Shown here: positions 11,708 to 23,984 of the stretch, one piece after another
Numbering within the stretch: position 1 is the stretch's first letter
Layout of the letters: each line of letters begins with the position of its first letter
NCBI GenBank assembly: GCA_030762175.1
Contig: CM060834.1
Location: 24,788,001 to 24,852,000, forward strand
Direction of reading: 5' to 3'
Source: Metallyticus violacea
Lineage: Eukaryota > Arthropoda > Insecta > Mantodea > Metallyticidae
Length of the DNA: 64,000 bases
Made by a program: the position numbers and the translations under genes
Notes under the pieces: generated by a model
The model's input: only the letters and a program-made list of their open reading frames with translations
Told to the model about the DNA's origin: nothing
The model's database searches: none

Positions 11708-14700
11708 GACTGCCAAGTCATTGCTATTCATTATTACTAATAGTATCCCAGTGAGAAAAACTGCTTGTAACTAATAGCTGTGCAAAACCATAGCTTGCAG
11801 AAATGATAATTGTCATGTGCATGAACCCTATAATTAAAGGTCATAATATCTCGGTTAAATATCCAGCGCATTAATTTTCTATGAGAGCTATGCGGAATCT
11901 TCCATTTTTTCTTTTCTCTATCTTGATAATTATTGTTTTTTTTTCTTTTTTCATGACACATCCTTTTTTTTTCCGCTTTTTAATGTTTTTTTTTATTTTT
12001 ATTCTTTACCTATATTTTTCTTCACTTCCCGGGTTCTTTAATCTTCCCATCTTTGTGCAAAGTGTGGTGGGGAAGGTCAAGACGAGAACCCCTAATGATA
12101 TGTGGACGTTGTATCCAGTTTACTTCAAAGTAGAACCCTAACGGTTCCGCGTCTGTGTTGCAGATCTTGCTCCCAATATAGTCTCAGGCTCTTTAGTGTG
12201 TTAGATGACAATCGTGATGCTGATACCCTTTCAAGGACAGATGTAAATTTAGATTCTTGTTCCAAACTTGACACTTCATATCGGCACGAATACTTACGAA
12301 ACTAATACTGTAGCTTACGAGGTAAGACAACCAATCCATTGGGTTAATAACAAAATCATAAATATAGTAAAACCGCGACACAATGTACTACATTCTTTAC
12401 TACCTTAAGAAAAAGAAAGAGAAAGAAAGACTTTACTGAAAGCACTGGTATTTAAAAAAATATAATTTTTGCTGTATATTATAATTCATCTAATACTGTT
12501 CCATAACCTACAGCAATATTACGTTAAGCAATTTATTTAGACTAGTCATTCTATATCTTCCCACACTATAAAACATTCTGCGACATTTATTTTATTAAGT
12601 CACACAACATTTATCTATAAGAAAAACTAGTTATTTTGGTATATTTCATTATGCCCAGATTCTTTCGCTAATTTTATGTGCTTTTATAAAAAGGCTTTAC
12701 AGTCTTCACATTCTAAACACAGCACGAACGGAAGACATTAACCGTGACAGTCGTACAACATGAGTGATGGCATTACCTTTGACACATGCTACCACTGTTA
12801 CGTGTAACATGATATGTTAAGACAGCTATTCACAGAATGTTTACTTCCTATGCCAACTACCATCCATATACTGGTGCTGAAATTAATTACTCTAGCACGC
12901 GTCTGTTTGCTGGAACTTCTATCATTAAACTTTCCACAGAGCAACTCATATTGATATTATTTGTAATTCCAGTAGGAGAACGGTTATTGATGATACAAGT
13001 TTCTAAATTGTCATTCTTTTTTGGACGAGTGTGAAATTAAGAAGCTTCCTAAAAATAATTTAGAATGCATATCACCAAATGCCTTTTTCTATGACAGCAC
13101 AATATTTACAGGAAATAAATATTTCAAGATGTAAAGGTTACAAGGTCACGATTTCATGGCAGTCTAAACCAACCATAGTCAACAAAGCAATTAGGAAAAG
13201 TTTAATGCTACATACAAGCAACGAGTACCACAAGTACGAGTACCAGCTAGAGAATAATACAGACTAAAATGTGAAAATAAATGTTAAATTTGTTATTTAT
13301 TTGTGTCACGTGTAACAAATACCTCTTGGAAGATCGAAGTAAATCATTAATTTCTTACTGCACGAAGTTTGTACATTGTAATGGCAATTCTTTTTCGGTG
13401 AGTAAACCGAATAACCGTGCGCAATGTTAACTAATTGATTTCTTTAGAGACAAGTTTTTCAAAGACTCACCTTTAGAACTAACAAATATAGGGCGAATTG
13501 AAACTTTACTCATTATCATGGGAAAAAAAAATAATAACTATTAAAGTGGATGTTATAACACAAAGTCTTTTACTAGTAACTAGTAATTTTGGCACGAGTA
13601 ATTGAGTTTAAAACGCTAATTTTATAGATAATTTTTGCAATTTTGCTACAGACAATTTTTCAAATCAATAGAAATGTTTTAATGAATAATTACTAGGCGA
13701 AATGAAAATATCGTACATTTTCTGCACCTTTAAGCATGGACGCAACAAATAGTTTTTTTAAGGTCACGCACTTAATTTTGTTTTCTTTTGTACTTTTTGT
13801 TTATGATAACAAGTGTTGCAAACTATTTACAAGGAATGGAAAATCTTTGGTGTCTTGGGGTTTCGGCTTGGTTTATACAATTTTGTTTTTAAAATAGAAT
13901 TAATTTATTTGAACATTTTACGCAAATTCTATCTTTATATGAATAAAAGCTGCTTTGACGGTGTTCGATACGACATTATCGGGAAAAAATGAAGAGGTAA
14001 TACTTTATAATCAAATAATCAACAATACAAAACATTACCTTTACGAACTTAAAATATAAGAAGACATTTATGAAGTAATTACAAAAAGTATGGGAACTTT
14101 TATTGGGTTTTATATTAAATTTAAACCTTCCAGAAATCAACCTATTAAATATTGCCAGGATTAATTAATAATAATGTTACTAAGGAAATAAAACACTTTC
14201 AGCTTCGCTTTAAACATAGTATCAGAATTATAAAGGTAAATTTCGAGTTAATGTCTGTTTCTTTAGAGGATTGTCCTTGAATTTTGCTTGTGATGCCAAG
14301 CATTTTAGAACATTAGACAAATGGTCACATTTGTCGACAATACACTACAAAAATAAAACGTGTTTTTGAATTGAGTCGAATTGGGTACTGCCAGTGCAGA
14401 ACTTTCATAGAAATGGCTAATATCGTAGAAGAACTGCGTAAAAACCGATTAATAGCATACAAGATTTGGGATTTTCAATCCTTCCTTCAGCGTTCACGCA
14501 GAATCTTCCGGCTCACCTATTTAAATGTGGTGGCTCGTAAGCTCAGAAAACGCTTAAAGCCCAGAATCCAATCATTTTTTTATATGCGCATAGTGAACAT
14601 GAACGGTAAAGAGGAAATAAAAAAGATCGTGTGCGCGATGCTGGTTGCATTCTTTCAGCCTAAATCACATTTGGCGCTCATCCAATAACAAATCTCGCCT

Positions 14701-15585
14701 GCGACACAATCCCTGAATGGCTAAACTATAAAGCTAGTGACGCCGTCTGAAGGTTAAGAGGGACAAGGTCGGTCCCATAAATTGACCCCATGATCACGTC
14801 CTACGTCAGTACGCGATCCTGGTGACCGATATTAGAGTGTCTTCCTATGATAATCCTTTCTTACTACAAAAAATGCACCGTTAGCAAAAACGAGACACGA
14901 GTTTAACACGGTAACATAGTTAAAATTAAAAATGGGCGTGCCCTTTTACTAGTACAGTCACGTGTAGCATTAAGTGCGTTTTTATTTAAAGCGGATTCTA
15001 ATGTGAGAGGCTTAATTAGTACAACACCGCAAGTGTGTAAAATGCTTTATGTAATCAAAATTTTACTTACCACTCATTTTCAAAGCGAAAGTAGAAACTG
15101 GTGCGAAACTGACAAAAAGCGTTCGATCGGTTAACTCACATTAACCCTGTCCGCACTTTCCCAGACGGAGTTTAGCGGGAGAATGAACCCAAATTCACCC
15201 CAGGCTTCATGCTGAGGTGAGACTACGGTGCGACTCACGCTAGCGCACTCTGTAATCTGAGACGGAACTATCAGCCCGTGTGGGGCGGTGAAATTTTAAA
15301 CACTAGATGGATCCTAATTAAGGCTACTGACATATTTTATTGCACTCGTAAGAGTTGAATTTGAGAAAAAAATGCGTCGCATGCTAACTTAATTTTATTG
15401 AACATGACTTTAGATTTAATTTAAGTTTGCTTTATTCATTGCAATTATATTTTTACTATTTTCCCTTCAAAGGTCCTTTTTTTATCTTATAAATTAATCA
15501 GAAAATGAATAAGCTATTAATTTCAACGCGCTGTGACTTTTAGCCGCAATTCAGCACTTGCATAAATATTTAAAATAGCGTAATA
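11708..15585. other. No supported gene; pyrimidine-rich and GC-richer patches
   Basis: A T/C-rich tract lies at 11905-12035. A 105-codon frame (14371-14688, plus) encodes a basic protein with runs of Arg/Lys; I recognise no domain and cannot support it as a gene. The stretch 14690-15330 is GC-richer and contains CpGs, but no ORF of note. A promoter or old repeat is possible there but unproven. Confidence 0.4.
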
Positions 15586-15795
15586 CGGCCGATAAGTTTT
15601 GCTCAAAGGCCTCTTCTTTCAGGCTTAAGAATTTTTTATGTGCCCTAAATCTACAACACAGGAATTATGGCTTTACTTCCCTTCTGAAGGAAGCCACACT
15701 TAGGATATTTTTTTCCTAAAAATCCATCAGTACTGGCCAGGTTTGAACCTGCAACCTTAAGTCTCATGCTTACCACTAGGTCACCAGGATCGACA
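15586..15795 (-). repeat. tRNA-derived SINE (family A)
   Basis: Minus-strand family A copy. The B-box-like sequence near 15747 (GGTTTGAACCTGC on the plus strand), the GGCTTCC...GAAGG hairpin and the GAGGCC block are all visible. The right end ACCAGGATCGAC corresponds to the start of the tRNA-like head. The 3' end is truncated near 15586. Confidence 0.7.
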
Positions 15796-15799
15796 ACAT

Positions 15800-15990
15800 G
15801 TTTTAATAATACAAAGTGGAGCACAGAGTCCATCTTCCCTTGAAATTATTTGCCTTCCATCTTTAAACATTTTAAACCATCTTTGAGCTATACTATAGGG
15901 AAGAACAAATTCTCCATAGACCTCAGCTAAAGATTTGTTGAGATGAAAGCAGAATTTCAGAGTAGCATATTGCCCGTTGTGTGTTACCTT
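15800..15990 (-). pseudogene. Mariner transposase relic (N-terminal HTH part)
   Basis: Minus-strand frames read 'LKFCFHLNKSLAE', 'VYGEFVLPYSIAQRWFKMF' and 'KDGRQIISREDG'. This matches the usual N-terminal plan of mariner transposases: an IKFC-like helix, then VYG...RWYKRFKEGRE, then an acidic DD(P)RSGRP segment. Only this part remains and no catalytic D residues are seen. The adjoining SINE at 15586-15795 probably broke it. Confidence 0.6.
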
Positions 15991-16394
15991 CATTTTTCTG
16001 TTGGCAGAAATGAACATGTCTGAACTTGCACACCTCTCATAGGCTGGAAATGGAAGTGAAAATAATGAAATTATTATCATGTTTACATTATGCATTAAAC
16101 TAGAAAAATGTTGAGAAGTTAAATTTTAGCTCAAGAAATTATGCCTGCATAAATATTATGATCATTCTTTACTAAACAGCAACGTGTGCTTTTTTTCCAG
16201 AAAAAGTTTGGAATAAAAAAAATAAGTGCTTAGTTTAAAGTCTGTTGGGTCTTACCAGAAATGCATGAAATGTTTAACATGCTTATGTAAAACAGGTACT
16301 TCACTCTAAGTCCACAAGGGCTGTATTCACTCATTCAATGCTGTAAGAAAGCTATAAAATTGGATGGAGAAAAATAAAGTAAGTTTATATTATT

Positions 16395-16545
16395 GCATGA
16401 TCAGTTAAACTACACACTCTTAAAGCTTCACTTCACTTACTTTTCATGTAGTTCAACTGAATCGTACAATATCAATTAATATAATAAGCTTCACTGTGCA
16501 AGTTCCAATTTACATTTTAATTAATGAAAGTTTAGTTTACAATTT
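16395..16545. repeat. Penelope-derived fold-back fragment
   Basis: The left part on the minus strand and the right part on the plus strand both match the 3' repeat of the intact Penelope-like element. The plus-strand left half contains CTACACACTCTTAAAGCTTC. The right half contains GTAGTTCAACTGAATC and AAGCTTCACTGTGCAAGTTC, comparable to 45495-45555. The arms are juxtaposed with almost no element sequence between them. Confidence 0.6.
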
Positions 16546-17237
16546 GTATAATATTTTCAAGATCTCAGATTGAATAATTCTTAAGGAAAAAAATGTATTT
16601 TCAACCACCCATTAAAAATACCTAGCAGAGAGCTACATCATAAGAGCTAAAATTCCTGTCTAGTTGAATTCTTGGTTGTACTTTTTATGTACTAAATGCC
16701 TTTTACTCATTATCTTCATATTTCCTCAATAATGAGAGTTGTTTGCAGTCTATGGTAATAAATTCAAATAGCTGTAACTTAAGAATAACCATGCCTTCAT
16801 TAGTGCTGATGTTCTATATGGTGGCCTCGAGCATGAGCTGTCATTCTGCATTGAAGTTTCCACTGCAGCAAACTCATGCAAAGTACAGTGATATCCATTT
16901 TATTACACTTTTCATGGCAGGCTTTCCAAGGACCATCTGCAGCTCACAACTATCTGTTTCCAAAGGCCCTATTCATTAAATCAAATGCACTGAAATCAAT
17001 TGGTAATGCATCAGGTTATTTAACAGGAATGTGGGATGAAATATTTCCTATTTCTCTAAAAATGGTAGGTTGAAGCAGCCATAGGGCTTGAATCCGGGCT
17101 AAAATATGGTTCATAATAGTGTTCACAGTTGTAACTGAGAATCTATAACTTGAATATAAAGGATTTCTGTGTTGCTGGGTTCCAGCCAGAGACAAGAATA
17201 TCTTAACCTTCTGAATTATCCTGGGGGTACAGCTTGT
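16546..17237. other. No recognisable gene
   Basis: Plus-strand frames of 65-78 codons (16743-17073) show no recognisable domain and overlap in two frames, as expected for non-coding DNA or an old unidentified transposon. Confidence 0.4.
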
Positions 17238-17301
17238 TTTTTTTTTTTTTTTTTTGTTTAATGCTTGTTTTAACTACTGAGGCACCACAGGTGGTGGGTG
17301 G
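17238..17301 (-). repeat. SINE (family B) 3' end fragment
   Basis: Contains the family B tail read on the plus strand (GTTTAATGCTTGTTTTAACT, then TGAGGCACCACAGG) next to a poly-T run. Only the last 60 bp are present. Confidence 0.6.
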
Positions 17302-17639
17302 CTGGTCGTGAATTTGGCTGTTTCTAGTCCTATTCTTACCTTACCATTTTTGTTAAGCATACATAAGCTGTATTTCTAAGAGATGGTGAAACTCTGCCTT
17401 TTACATTGCTTGATAATCTCAGTATAAGCATTTTGCATTGGAATGGGTAATAATGTACCTTTCAGAATGATTAGATTTTTAGTGCCATTTCAAGTGAGAG
17501 GCACTGAAGCACACTGAAGTACACCTGCTATGTAATCACTCACACTGTCTAAGTGAGATTTACTTCTTTGTAGATTTAAGTATAGCATCACTATGAGTTT
17601 CTAAACTTGTTGCTATTGATCGTAAAATACATGGTATGC

Positions 17640-19290
17640 ATAAATGAAAGGGTGATGTAAATAATCCAGCTAATTATAGGGGTATAAGTCTTCTTTCCAT
17701 TTTAGAAAAGGTTTTTATCGAAATTCTAGCAAGTAGATTATAGAAATGGGTAGAGAAAGAGAAGAAGTTATCTGAGTTTCAAGCAGGTTTCAGAGCAGGG
17801 AGAACATTGGATAATGTTTCCATAATAAAGACAATTGTGGATAAATATTTAAGCAATGAAAGAGGAAGGGTTTACTTGGTGTTTATAGACTTTGAGATGG
17901 CATATTATACCATTAATAGAAAAGCATAACCTTAAATTAAAAATGAAAGGAGTAAGCAATATGTTTACGAAACTATTATAAAAGATATATAGTGAGAACC
18001 TATTTTGTATCAAATTTTCAGATGATAAAGTAACGAATTATATGCAGAGTAAAACAGGAATAAGACAAAGCTGTAAATAAGTCCAATATCATTAAATCTC
18101 TATATTGATGACATTCTTGATAAGACTCAAAAGATATAAAATACATCTACCAGTAATAAATAATAAAGAAATATCAGGGTTACTTTTTGCAGATGATTTA
18201 GTAGCATCTATACCTAGTGGGGGATTGAGAAAAGCAATTGAAGTAATGAACACTTTTTTTAAAGAATGGGGATTTCAAATAAATGAAAAGAATCAAAGAT
18301 CATGGTTTTAAAAGTTCAGAAAAGATGAAAAAGGCAGTTAAATGAGAGAAACAGAAGTAGTAAGGAAATTTAATTATCTAGGGACAAGATTAAGTTCTCA
18401 TGAAAGTTGGAATGAACAGAAAAAAAATGGCAATTGCAAAAAGAAAAGCAATTATGAGTGTTATAGGAGTAGGTTTAAGAAAAATTCCAGATATAAAAGA
18501 GAATTGGCTGAAAAGAAATTACACAACCAAAGTTGAAGCAAAAAATGTTATATGGGGCAGAAATTTGGGGTGTAGAGGATGCGTGGAAAGATGTTGATAA
18601 AATAAATAGAAGTGTTTGTAAACTGATCTTGGTTTACCAACAGTATTCCCAATTAGTGAGAATTAGGTAGGTATTCTATCAAGATAAAAATTATTATAAA
18701 AATTATGAAATATTTATTCAGAATTAGCACATTGGAAGAGAGTGATATTATTAAAGAATGTTTCAGCATACAACAGAAATGTAAGTGAAAAGATCACGGA
18801 AATAACCCTAAGATTGGAAGACAATGAATAAGAAATATTTGGTAGTATGGGAGAAAAGAATTCATTGAGATTTTATAGGGAAATTATAGGAATAGTATAG
18901 GGAAGGGAAAAAGTATATAGAACAATGTGATAAGGCAGGTTGGGAAGTGTTTGCATGAGATAGAACTGGAGTTATGGGCTTAAAATGATTAGGATATAAT
19001 AAAGAAGTAAAAAAATGTCCAATGTAAGGAGATTTTCATTGTTTATTAAACTGTAAGCAAACAAAATTATGGAGAGAACACACTTGGCAAAAAAAATGGA
19101 GGAATTTAGATGGAGAAATATTAATTAGAAAGATTTTAACTGTAAAAGAGAAGAATATAAAAATGATGAACTATTTGGGCAAAGTTAGAGAGAAATGGAT
19201 AAGAAATGATTAAGAGTGAGATAGAGAAAGTATAACCTTAGAAGTACAAGTAGATCAGATAAGTATAAACAAGGATACAATAATACGGCA
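17640..19290 (+). pseudogene. Non-LTR retrotransposon relic (reverse transcriptase)
   Basis: Frameshifted plus-strand frames carry RT landmarks in the right order. 'NPANYRGISLLS' near 17663 matches the NYRPISLLS block. 'FQAGFRAGRT' near 17778 matches the QxGFRxGRS block. 'LLFADDLVA' near 18182 is the catalytic xxDD block, and 'FNYLGTRLSSH' near 18367 matches the thumb-region YLG block. The remainder to about 19210 reads as the C-terminal part of a LINE ORF. Many stops and frameshifts make it dead. The clade cannot be fixed by eye; the pattern resembles CR1/Jockey-like or RTE-like elements. Confidence 0.7.
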
Positions 19291-19744
19291 ATATGATGGT
19301 CATGAATACACTAATAGCCTGGAGTTGTGTTTATTGATATCAAAATGCTAACAAGCAACTCTAGGAAGAAAATATCTAATACATAAGTTTAGTGTTATTT
19401 TTTGCATATTTTTTAGATTTTATTTTGTAATGAATTGATAAAATATGTATATGTAGTTTACTAGGATATTTTAAATAATTTTCATTTCCAATATATGGTA
19501 TGTTATTAACTGCCATAAATTATTTGGAGAGTTTATTACATTTTTGCAGGCAATTATAATTTTGTTGTAACAATGTATGTTAACCTATGATATAATCCAA
19601 TTTCAAAATTTACTTCTATACGTGTATAAATTTTAAACACTCCTTTGTCTGCACTTGCACAAGAAGCTGCTCAGTTTGTTCTGCTAATAAACAAATGTTA
19701 CATTTCTACTTTGTCTTCTGTCAAAGGAAGCAATTATATATTTC

Positions 19745-20454
19745 ATTAAGTAGTTTTATTGTACCGGGGATTTTCATAGTGAAATATAGATAATATGACA
19801 AATTATTCTTATGAAATAACTCAAATTTCACTAATTTTGTTCCACTTACTTGGACATGTTTCAAAGGCATTTGTCTCCATCTTCAGGCAGAAGATTTTTA
19901 AAGAGATAAACATCATTTTGGCCCCAGTAAATAAATTTAGTTTAAAAAACCACTTAAACACCAACACAAAAGACAAAATTCCACCAGGAAAGCAATCAGG
20001 CATTTACGAAATCGGTTGCAAAGACTGTGACATGAAATATATAGGCAAAATAAACAGAAATATTACCATATGTTTTAAGGAACACATGAGAAATGTAAAA
20101 TATAAATACACAGAAAAATCAGCAGTGGCAGACCATTTTTGGCAAAAAAAATCCATGAATTCCAAAAGGAACCAAAACTACTAAAAGTTCTTCAAAAACC
20201 CAAAGAATTAACAGTATGGAAAAATATATTTATAAATAAAAACAAACATTTTTTGGTTAACTTTGATCTCCCAAACAACAGTTACCTCATCAATAAGTTC
20301 ATTAAAGCCACAGAGTGACATCTTAATAACACATTGGGAAGCAGCCAGTGAGACCAATCTGAAGATGGAGGCAAACACTTTTGAAACATGTCCAAGTAAG
20401 TGGAACAAAATTAGTGAAATATGAGTGATTTCGTAAGAATAATTTGTCATATTA
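19745..20454 (+). mobile_element. Truncated Penelope-like element flanked by inverted repeats
   Basis: The middle (about 19890-20270) encodes the end of a Penelope ORF. 'KQSGIYEIGCKDCDMKYIGK' is a GIY-YIG nuclease core with the CxxC pair, followed by 'FKEHMRNVKYKYTEKSAVADHFW'. On either side are 96-nt inverted arms, 19791-19886 and 20359-20454, which I align by eye with about seven mismatches. The right arm holds CTGAAGA...GAAACATGTC, a hammerhead-like layout, and the left arm holds its complement. The 5' lead-in (TTTTCATAGTGAAATATA) is shared with the elements at 39.3 and 41.7 kb. The reverse transcriptase domain is missing. Confidence 0.75.
20359..20399 (+). ncRNA. Degraded hammerhead-ribozyme-like motif
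   Basis: CTGAAGA (20359-20365) is followed by a partly decayed helix II stretch, GAAA (20383-20386), the palindrome ACATGT and C. The inverted copy at 19854-19886 on the minus strand keeps helix II better (AGGCATTTGTCT on the plus strand). I cannot form a convincing helix I here, so activity is doubtful; it is best read as a relic of the Penelope-type ribozyme. Confidence 0.45.
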
Positions 20455-20489
20455 CATATTTCATGTTTGTATTTATTTATTCAAGAGAG

Positions 20490-21340
20490 CTTTAAGATGA
20501 CGGAACTGCTCTTAATCTGCTCTTTAATGTATCAGTAGAGAAAATAATAATACAAGTCTCCTTTATTCTAGAAGGAATAATTTTAAAGATTGATGCAAGT
20601 GATAGCACATGCTGATGATGTAGCAATTATTGCTAGGAATAAAAGAGCACTTGAAGGGAACTTTATTATGTGAGAAGAAAAAGCTCCATGATACATGAAG
20701 ATGGAAAGTGCTAAAGGAACCAGAAAGAAGGTTTGTGCAAGTTTAAATGTAAAGGAATGCCAAAAAGTGGAGAATTTTAATTACCTAGGTTCACTGATGA
20801 CAGCAGAGAACAAAATACAAAGAAAGATACAGGGAAGGAAAGCAAGAGGGAACAAACTTTAAAAATGTATTTAAGTCCAAAAATGTAAGCAGGAAAACAA
20901 AAAAGAAATATATAAAGGTACTGTAATGAATGGCTTTGAAAGTTGGGTGAGGACCACTAGAGAAGAAGGAAGGTTATTAAGATAGGAAAGGAGTATTTTG
21001 AGGCAAATATTTGGAGTAGTATGTGAAAAAGAAGTTTGGAGAGCAAGAACTAACAAATAAATACAAGAATTGCTTGGACAGTGTACATAGTTAAAAAAAA
21101 TTAAATAATGATTCTATAAGATGGGCTGGAAATGTTCCAAGAATGCCAAAAACTCAGATAATAAAGAGAATATAGGAAAACTTGATGAAGAAGAGGTAGA
21201 CCCTTGAAAAGATGAGTAGACAACATAGAGGATATCAGAAATTTGGGCATTAAATGCTTGAGAAGAAAAGCAGAGGACTAGAGGAATGGAGATGTTAGTT
21301 AAGAAAGTCAAGAGGTAAGAGGCTAGCAGTCTTAACCACT
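20490..21340 (+). pseudogene. Non-LTR retrotransposon relic (RT and C-terminal part)
   Basis: Plus-strand fragments read 'LNLLFNVSVEKI', then 'VIAHADDVAIIARNKRALEG' (catalytic ADD block, near 20600), then 'VENFNYLGSLMTAENKIQ' (YLG block, near 20770), and later 'GTVMNGFESWVRT' and 'LRQIFGVV'. These match the usual arthropod LINE series LLFNxALE, YADDxxIIxR, FxYLGS, LYGSETW and LRKIFGP. Several stops and frameshifts are present. It differs from the relic at 17.6-19.3 kb and is a separate insertion. Confidence 0.75.
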
Positions 21341-22218
21341 TGGCCATGGTGCTACCCAATGCATGACAGTAAATGGGATATGAAAACTGTTGCTGAAACT
21401 TGGGACATGAAAGCAATTCATTGTAATGGAAACAATTTCCCAAAATTCCTGAGTGCAACCTTTTGCAGTAATATCTAGGTGCAAACTAACAGAAGTCTGT
21501 CTTACAACAAATCATTGCTCTTTGTGATTAAAAATCCTAAACTAATATTAATCAACTAGAAAAACACAGAAAATTTCCAGTGAATATTGCCAGTTGATGG
21601 ATAGGAACTTGCACACTTTAGCTCTTTTAATTATTTCTGTTTGCAATAACTATATCCTAATACTAAAATGCTCATAAAGCTTATTTTAAGTTAATCTTGA
21701 AGATATTTTCAATTTTTTGGATGTGCTACTAAAAATCTTCAGCATGAGATATCAATTATATGAGTCTTCTAGGGCAGATTTCACTGTAGTCAGAAAACAT
21801 CTCTTTTCTGAAAAAGTGATACTCTTGGGTAATAGAAAAACATTAACCAGTGGAAACTTTGCAAGGTATTAGCTACTCTCTATGTCATTTAAAGTTTTGC
21901 ATTATTATGTAGCAAAACATTGGAGATTAATTTCCTGTAGGCAGTTTTTAATGATTATGCAGAAAGTCAATGCTCAATTAATTGTTTTGCACTGAATATA
22001 GAAAAACTTGGCAACTTGAATGCTGTTTGAACAGTGAGGATGGGATAGGCTAAATAGTAACGAATATATGGCTTTTCACATTTGTTTGGTTTTTATCAAG
22101 TTCCGTTGATTTAAATTATTTTAATCACTTAAAGACAATATATCTTGTGTACAACTAAGATATCTTGGTTGGCTATACATCCTTGCAACATAGCAGCTGT
22201 TAAACAGATCAGTATATA
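21341..22218. other. No recognisable feature
   Basis: AT-rich sequence; I see no supported gene or repeat. Confidence 0.4.
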
Positions 22219-22520
22219 TAATTAAGATCATTGTATGATTGAGACTACACACTCTTATTGGCTCCATTTACTTACTGCAAGTTCAATTAGCATTTCAAGT
22301 TAATAAGCGGTCTTCGAGCCCACAAGGAACAAATGACATGGATAAAATTTACTAGTAATTATTCTAAGATATACAATACTGACATAAGATACATTAACCT
22401 TAATTATTTACAAGTAAGTGGAGCCAATAAGAGTATGTAGTTTGATTCAATCATACAATGATCTTAATTATATGATTAACTTCAATGTACAAATTCCAAT
22501 TATCATTTCAAGTTCAGTAC
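22219..22520 (+). mobile_element. Non-autonomous Penelope-derived element with 58-nt inverted arms
   Basis: The arms 22219-22276 and 22413-22470 are inverted copies of the Penelope 3' repeat (ACTCTTATTGGCTCCA in one and its complement in the other). Between them, 22277-22350 matches the 5' leader of the intact element: 'GGTCTTCGAGCCC' and 'AGGAACAAATGAC' compare with 45579-45611. No ORF is left. The order is inverted end, leader, end, so it looks like an internally deleted copy of the 44.8-48.2 kb family. Confidence 0.7.
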
Positions 22521-23984
22521 ATATTTTGGATTGACCTTGGTTGCATCAAATTCGACTTTAGAATACTATGCTTACATATGATCTTGTGTTAATTTATAAG
22601 CTTTCAGGCAAATGGCACTATGCTGTTAATAACAATGGTGCATACTGTACAAAGTAAAGTCTGTTTACTAAAACATATGCAACAATAACTTTGCTTTAAT
22701 AACCATGTATTTAAATCCTACGCCTGATTTTTTGGCAACTTCTCTGACATAGCTGTGCTCGGGTGGTTGAAACATAATGAAGTGAACAAATTTAGGTAAC
22801 TCTATTAGTAATTTGATAGTCATATATACTCTGCTCATATAAATGAATTGAAAACATATATGTTGTTAAGTATTCAGAGTTAAAATATAGGAATGCAGTA
22901 CACAGTAAGAGACAAGTTCAGAAAAGTTATCACACTTATTATATTGCAGATTTTATCATATTATATATTGTCCTATGCTGGTCCAAGAAACTTTCAGTAT
23001 ATAAGGGATTAAAACATATAAAACACAGAGATGGAGGAGAGAAAAGTAAATTTATTGGGTAAATTCTTACAAAAGAAATATATAGAGACCATACTGAGTA
23101 CATCTGTAAGTTCTGCCTTCCTTATTCAATGTCTTGCCCTTTCCCCTTCTCAGCTTTCTTAGCCTAATAAGGACAATAATATTTTCACTTAGAATTTTAA
23201 ATGATAGTTCAAAATGTGCATTTTATTATAAGTAAAAACTGGTATTAAGTATAAAACACTAAAATTTGAACATCTGAAAATAATGGTGTAATTGCAATTC
23301 TTTTAATGGCATGTACTTGCTGAACAAAAGCTTTTCACTGCACTATATTGCTTTTGAAAAATCATTAGCAACATTATCTTTCAGTTATTATGATGCTAAC
23401 AGCTGGTATATGAATAAAATTAATGTATTAAGACCACTCTAAGAAGATTTTCCAAGTTGAACAATCTGCCTCATAAATATTTAGATACTGTAATATATTT
23501 GAGGGGCATTCAGTAGTTATCTACCTTGGTATGTTCTATCATTGTTGGAGAGCTGAGCAGGTTGGGATGTATTGATTCTGTCAAACTTTGCTATTCTTAT
23601 GCTGTACTTTATAATTATATTATGAATTATTTCAACTAATGTTTACACTTTTACACACTTTGTCAATTTTAGATTTTGATAATGTCTGAAACTTGTGTAC
23701 ACGAGTCTGTTGACAGCAATAAATTTATTATTATTATTGTAAACAAACATTGATACAAATCTGCAGTAAGCACTGGATCTGTGAGGATGACAAGTGGATT
23801 GCTGAGTATGTCTACAGCAAAAGTACCTGAGTGATTTGGAGCTTCATTTCATGATTACATTCCTCACAAAGATGGGAAAGAAGTCTAATGAAAATCAAGT
23901 GGCAATAAATGCTGTATATATAAATGATACACCTTCTAACTACCGAATTAACTTAGGGGGCCAGGTGTTCAGTGAAAATGACCA
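22521..23984. other. No recognisable gene
   Basis: AT-rich. A 62-codon frame at 23836-24021 has no recognisable domain and runs into the transposase relic that follows. Confidence 0.4.

Noticed and set aside
14371..14688. 105-codon plus-strand ORF
   Set aside because: Longest open frame in the left part, but no recognised domain, no splice or promoter support, and no repeat of the frame elsewhere. Length alone is compatible with chance.
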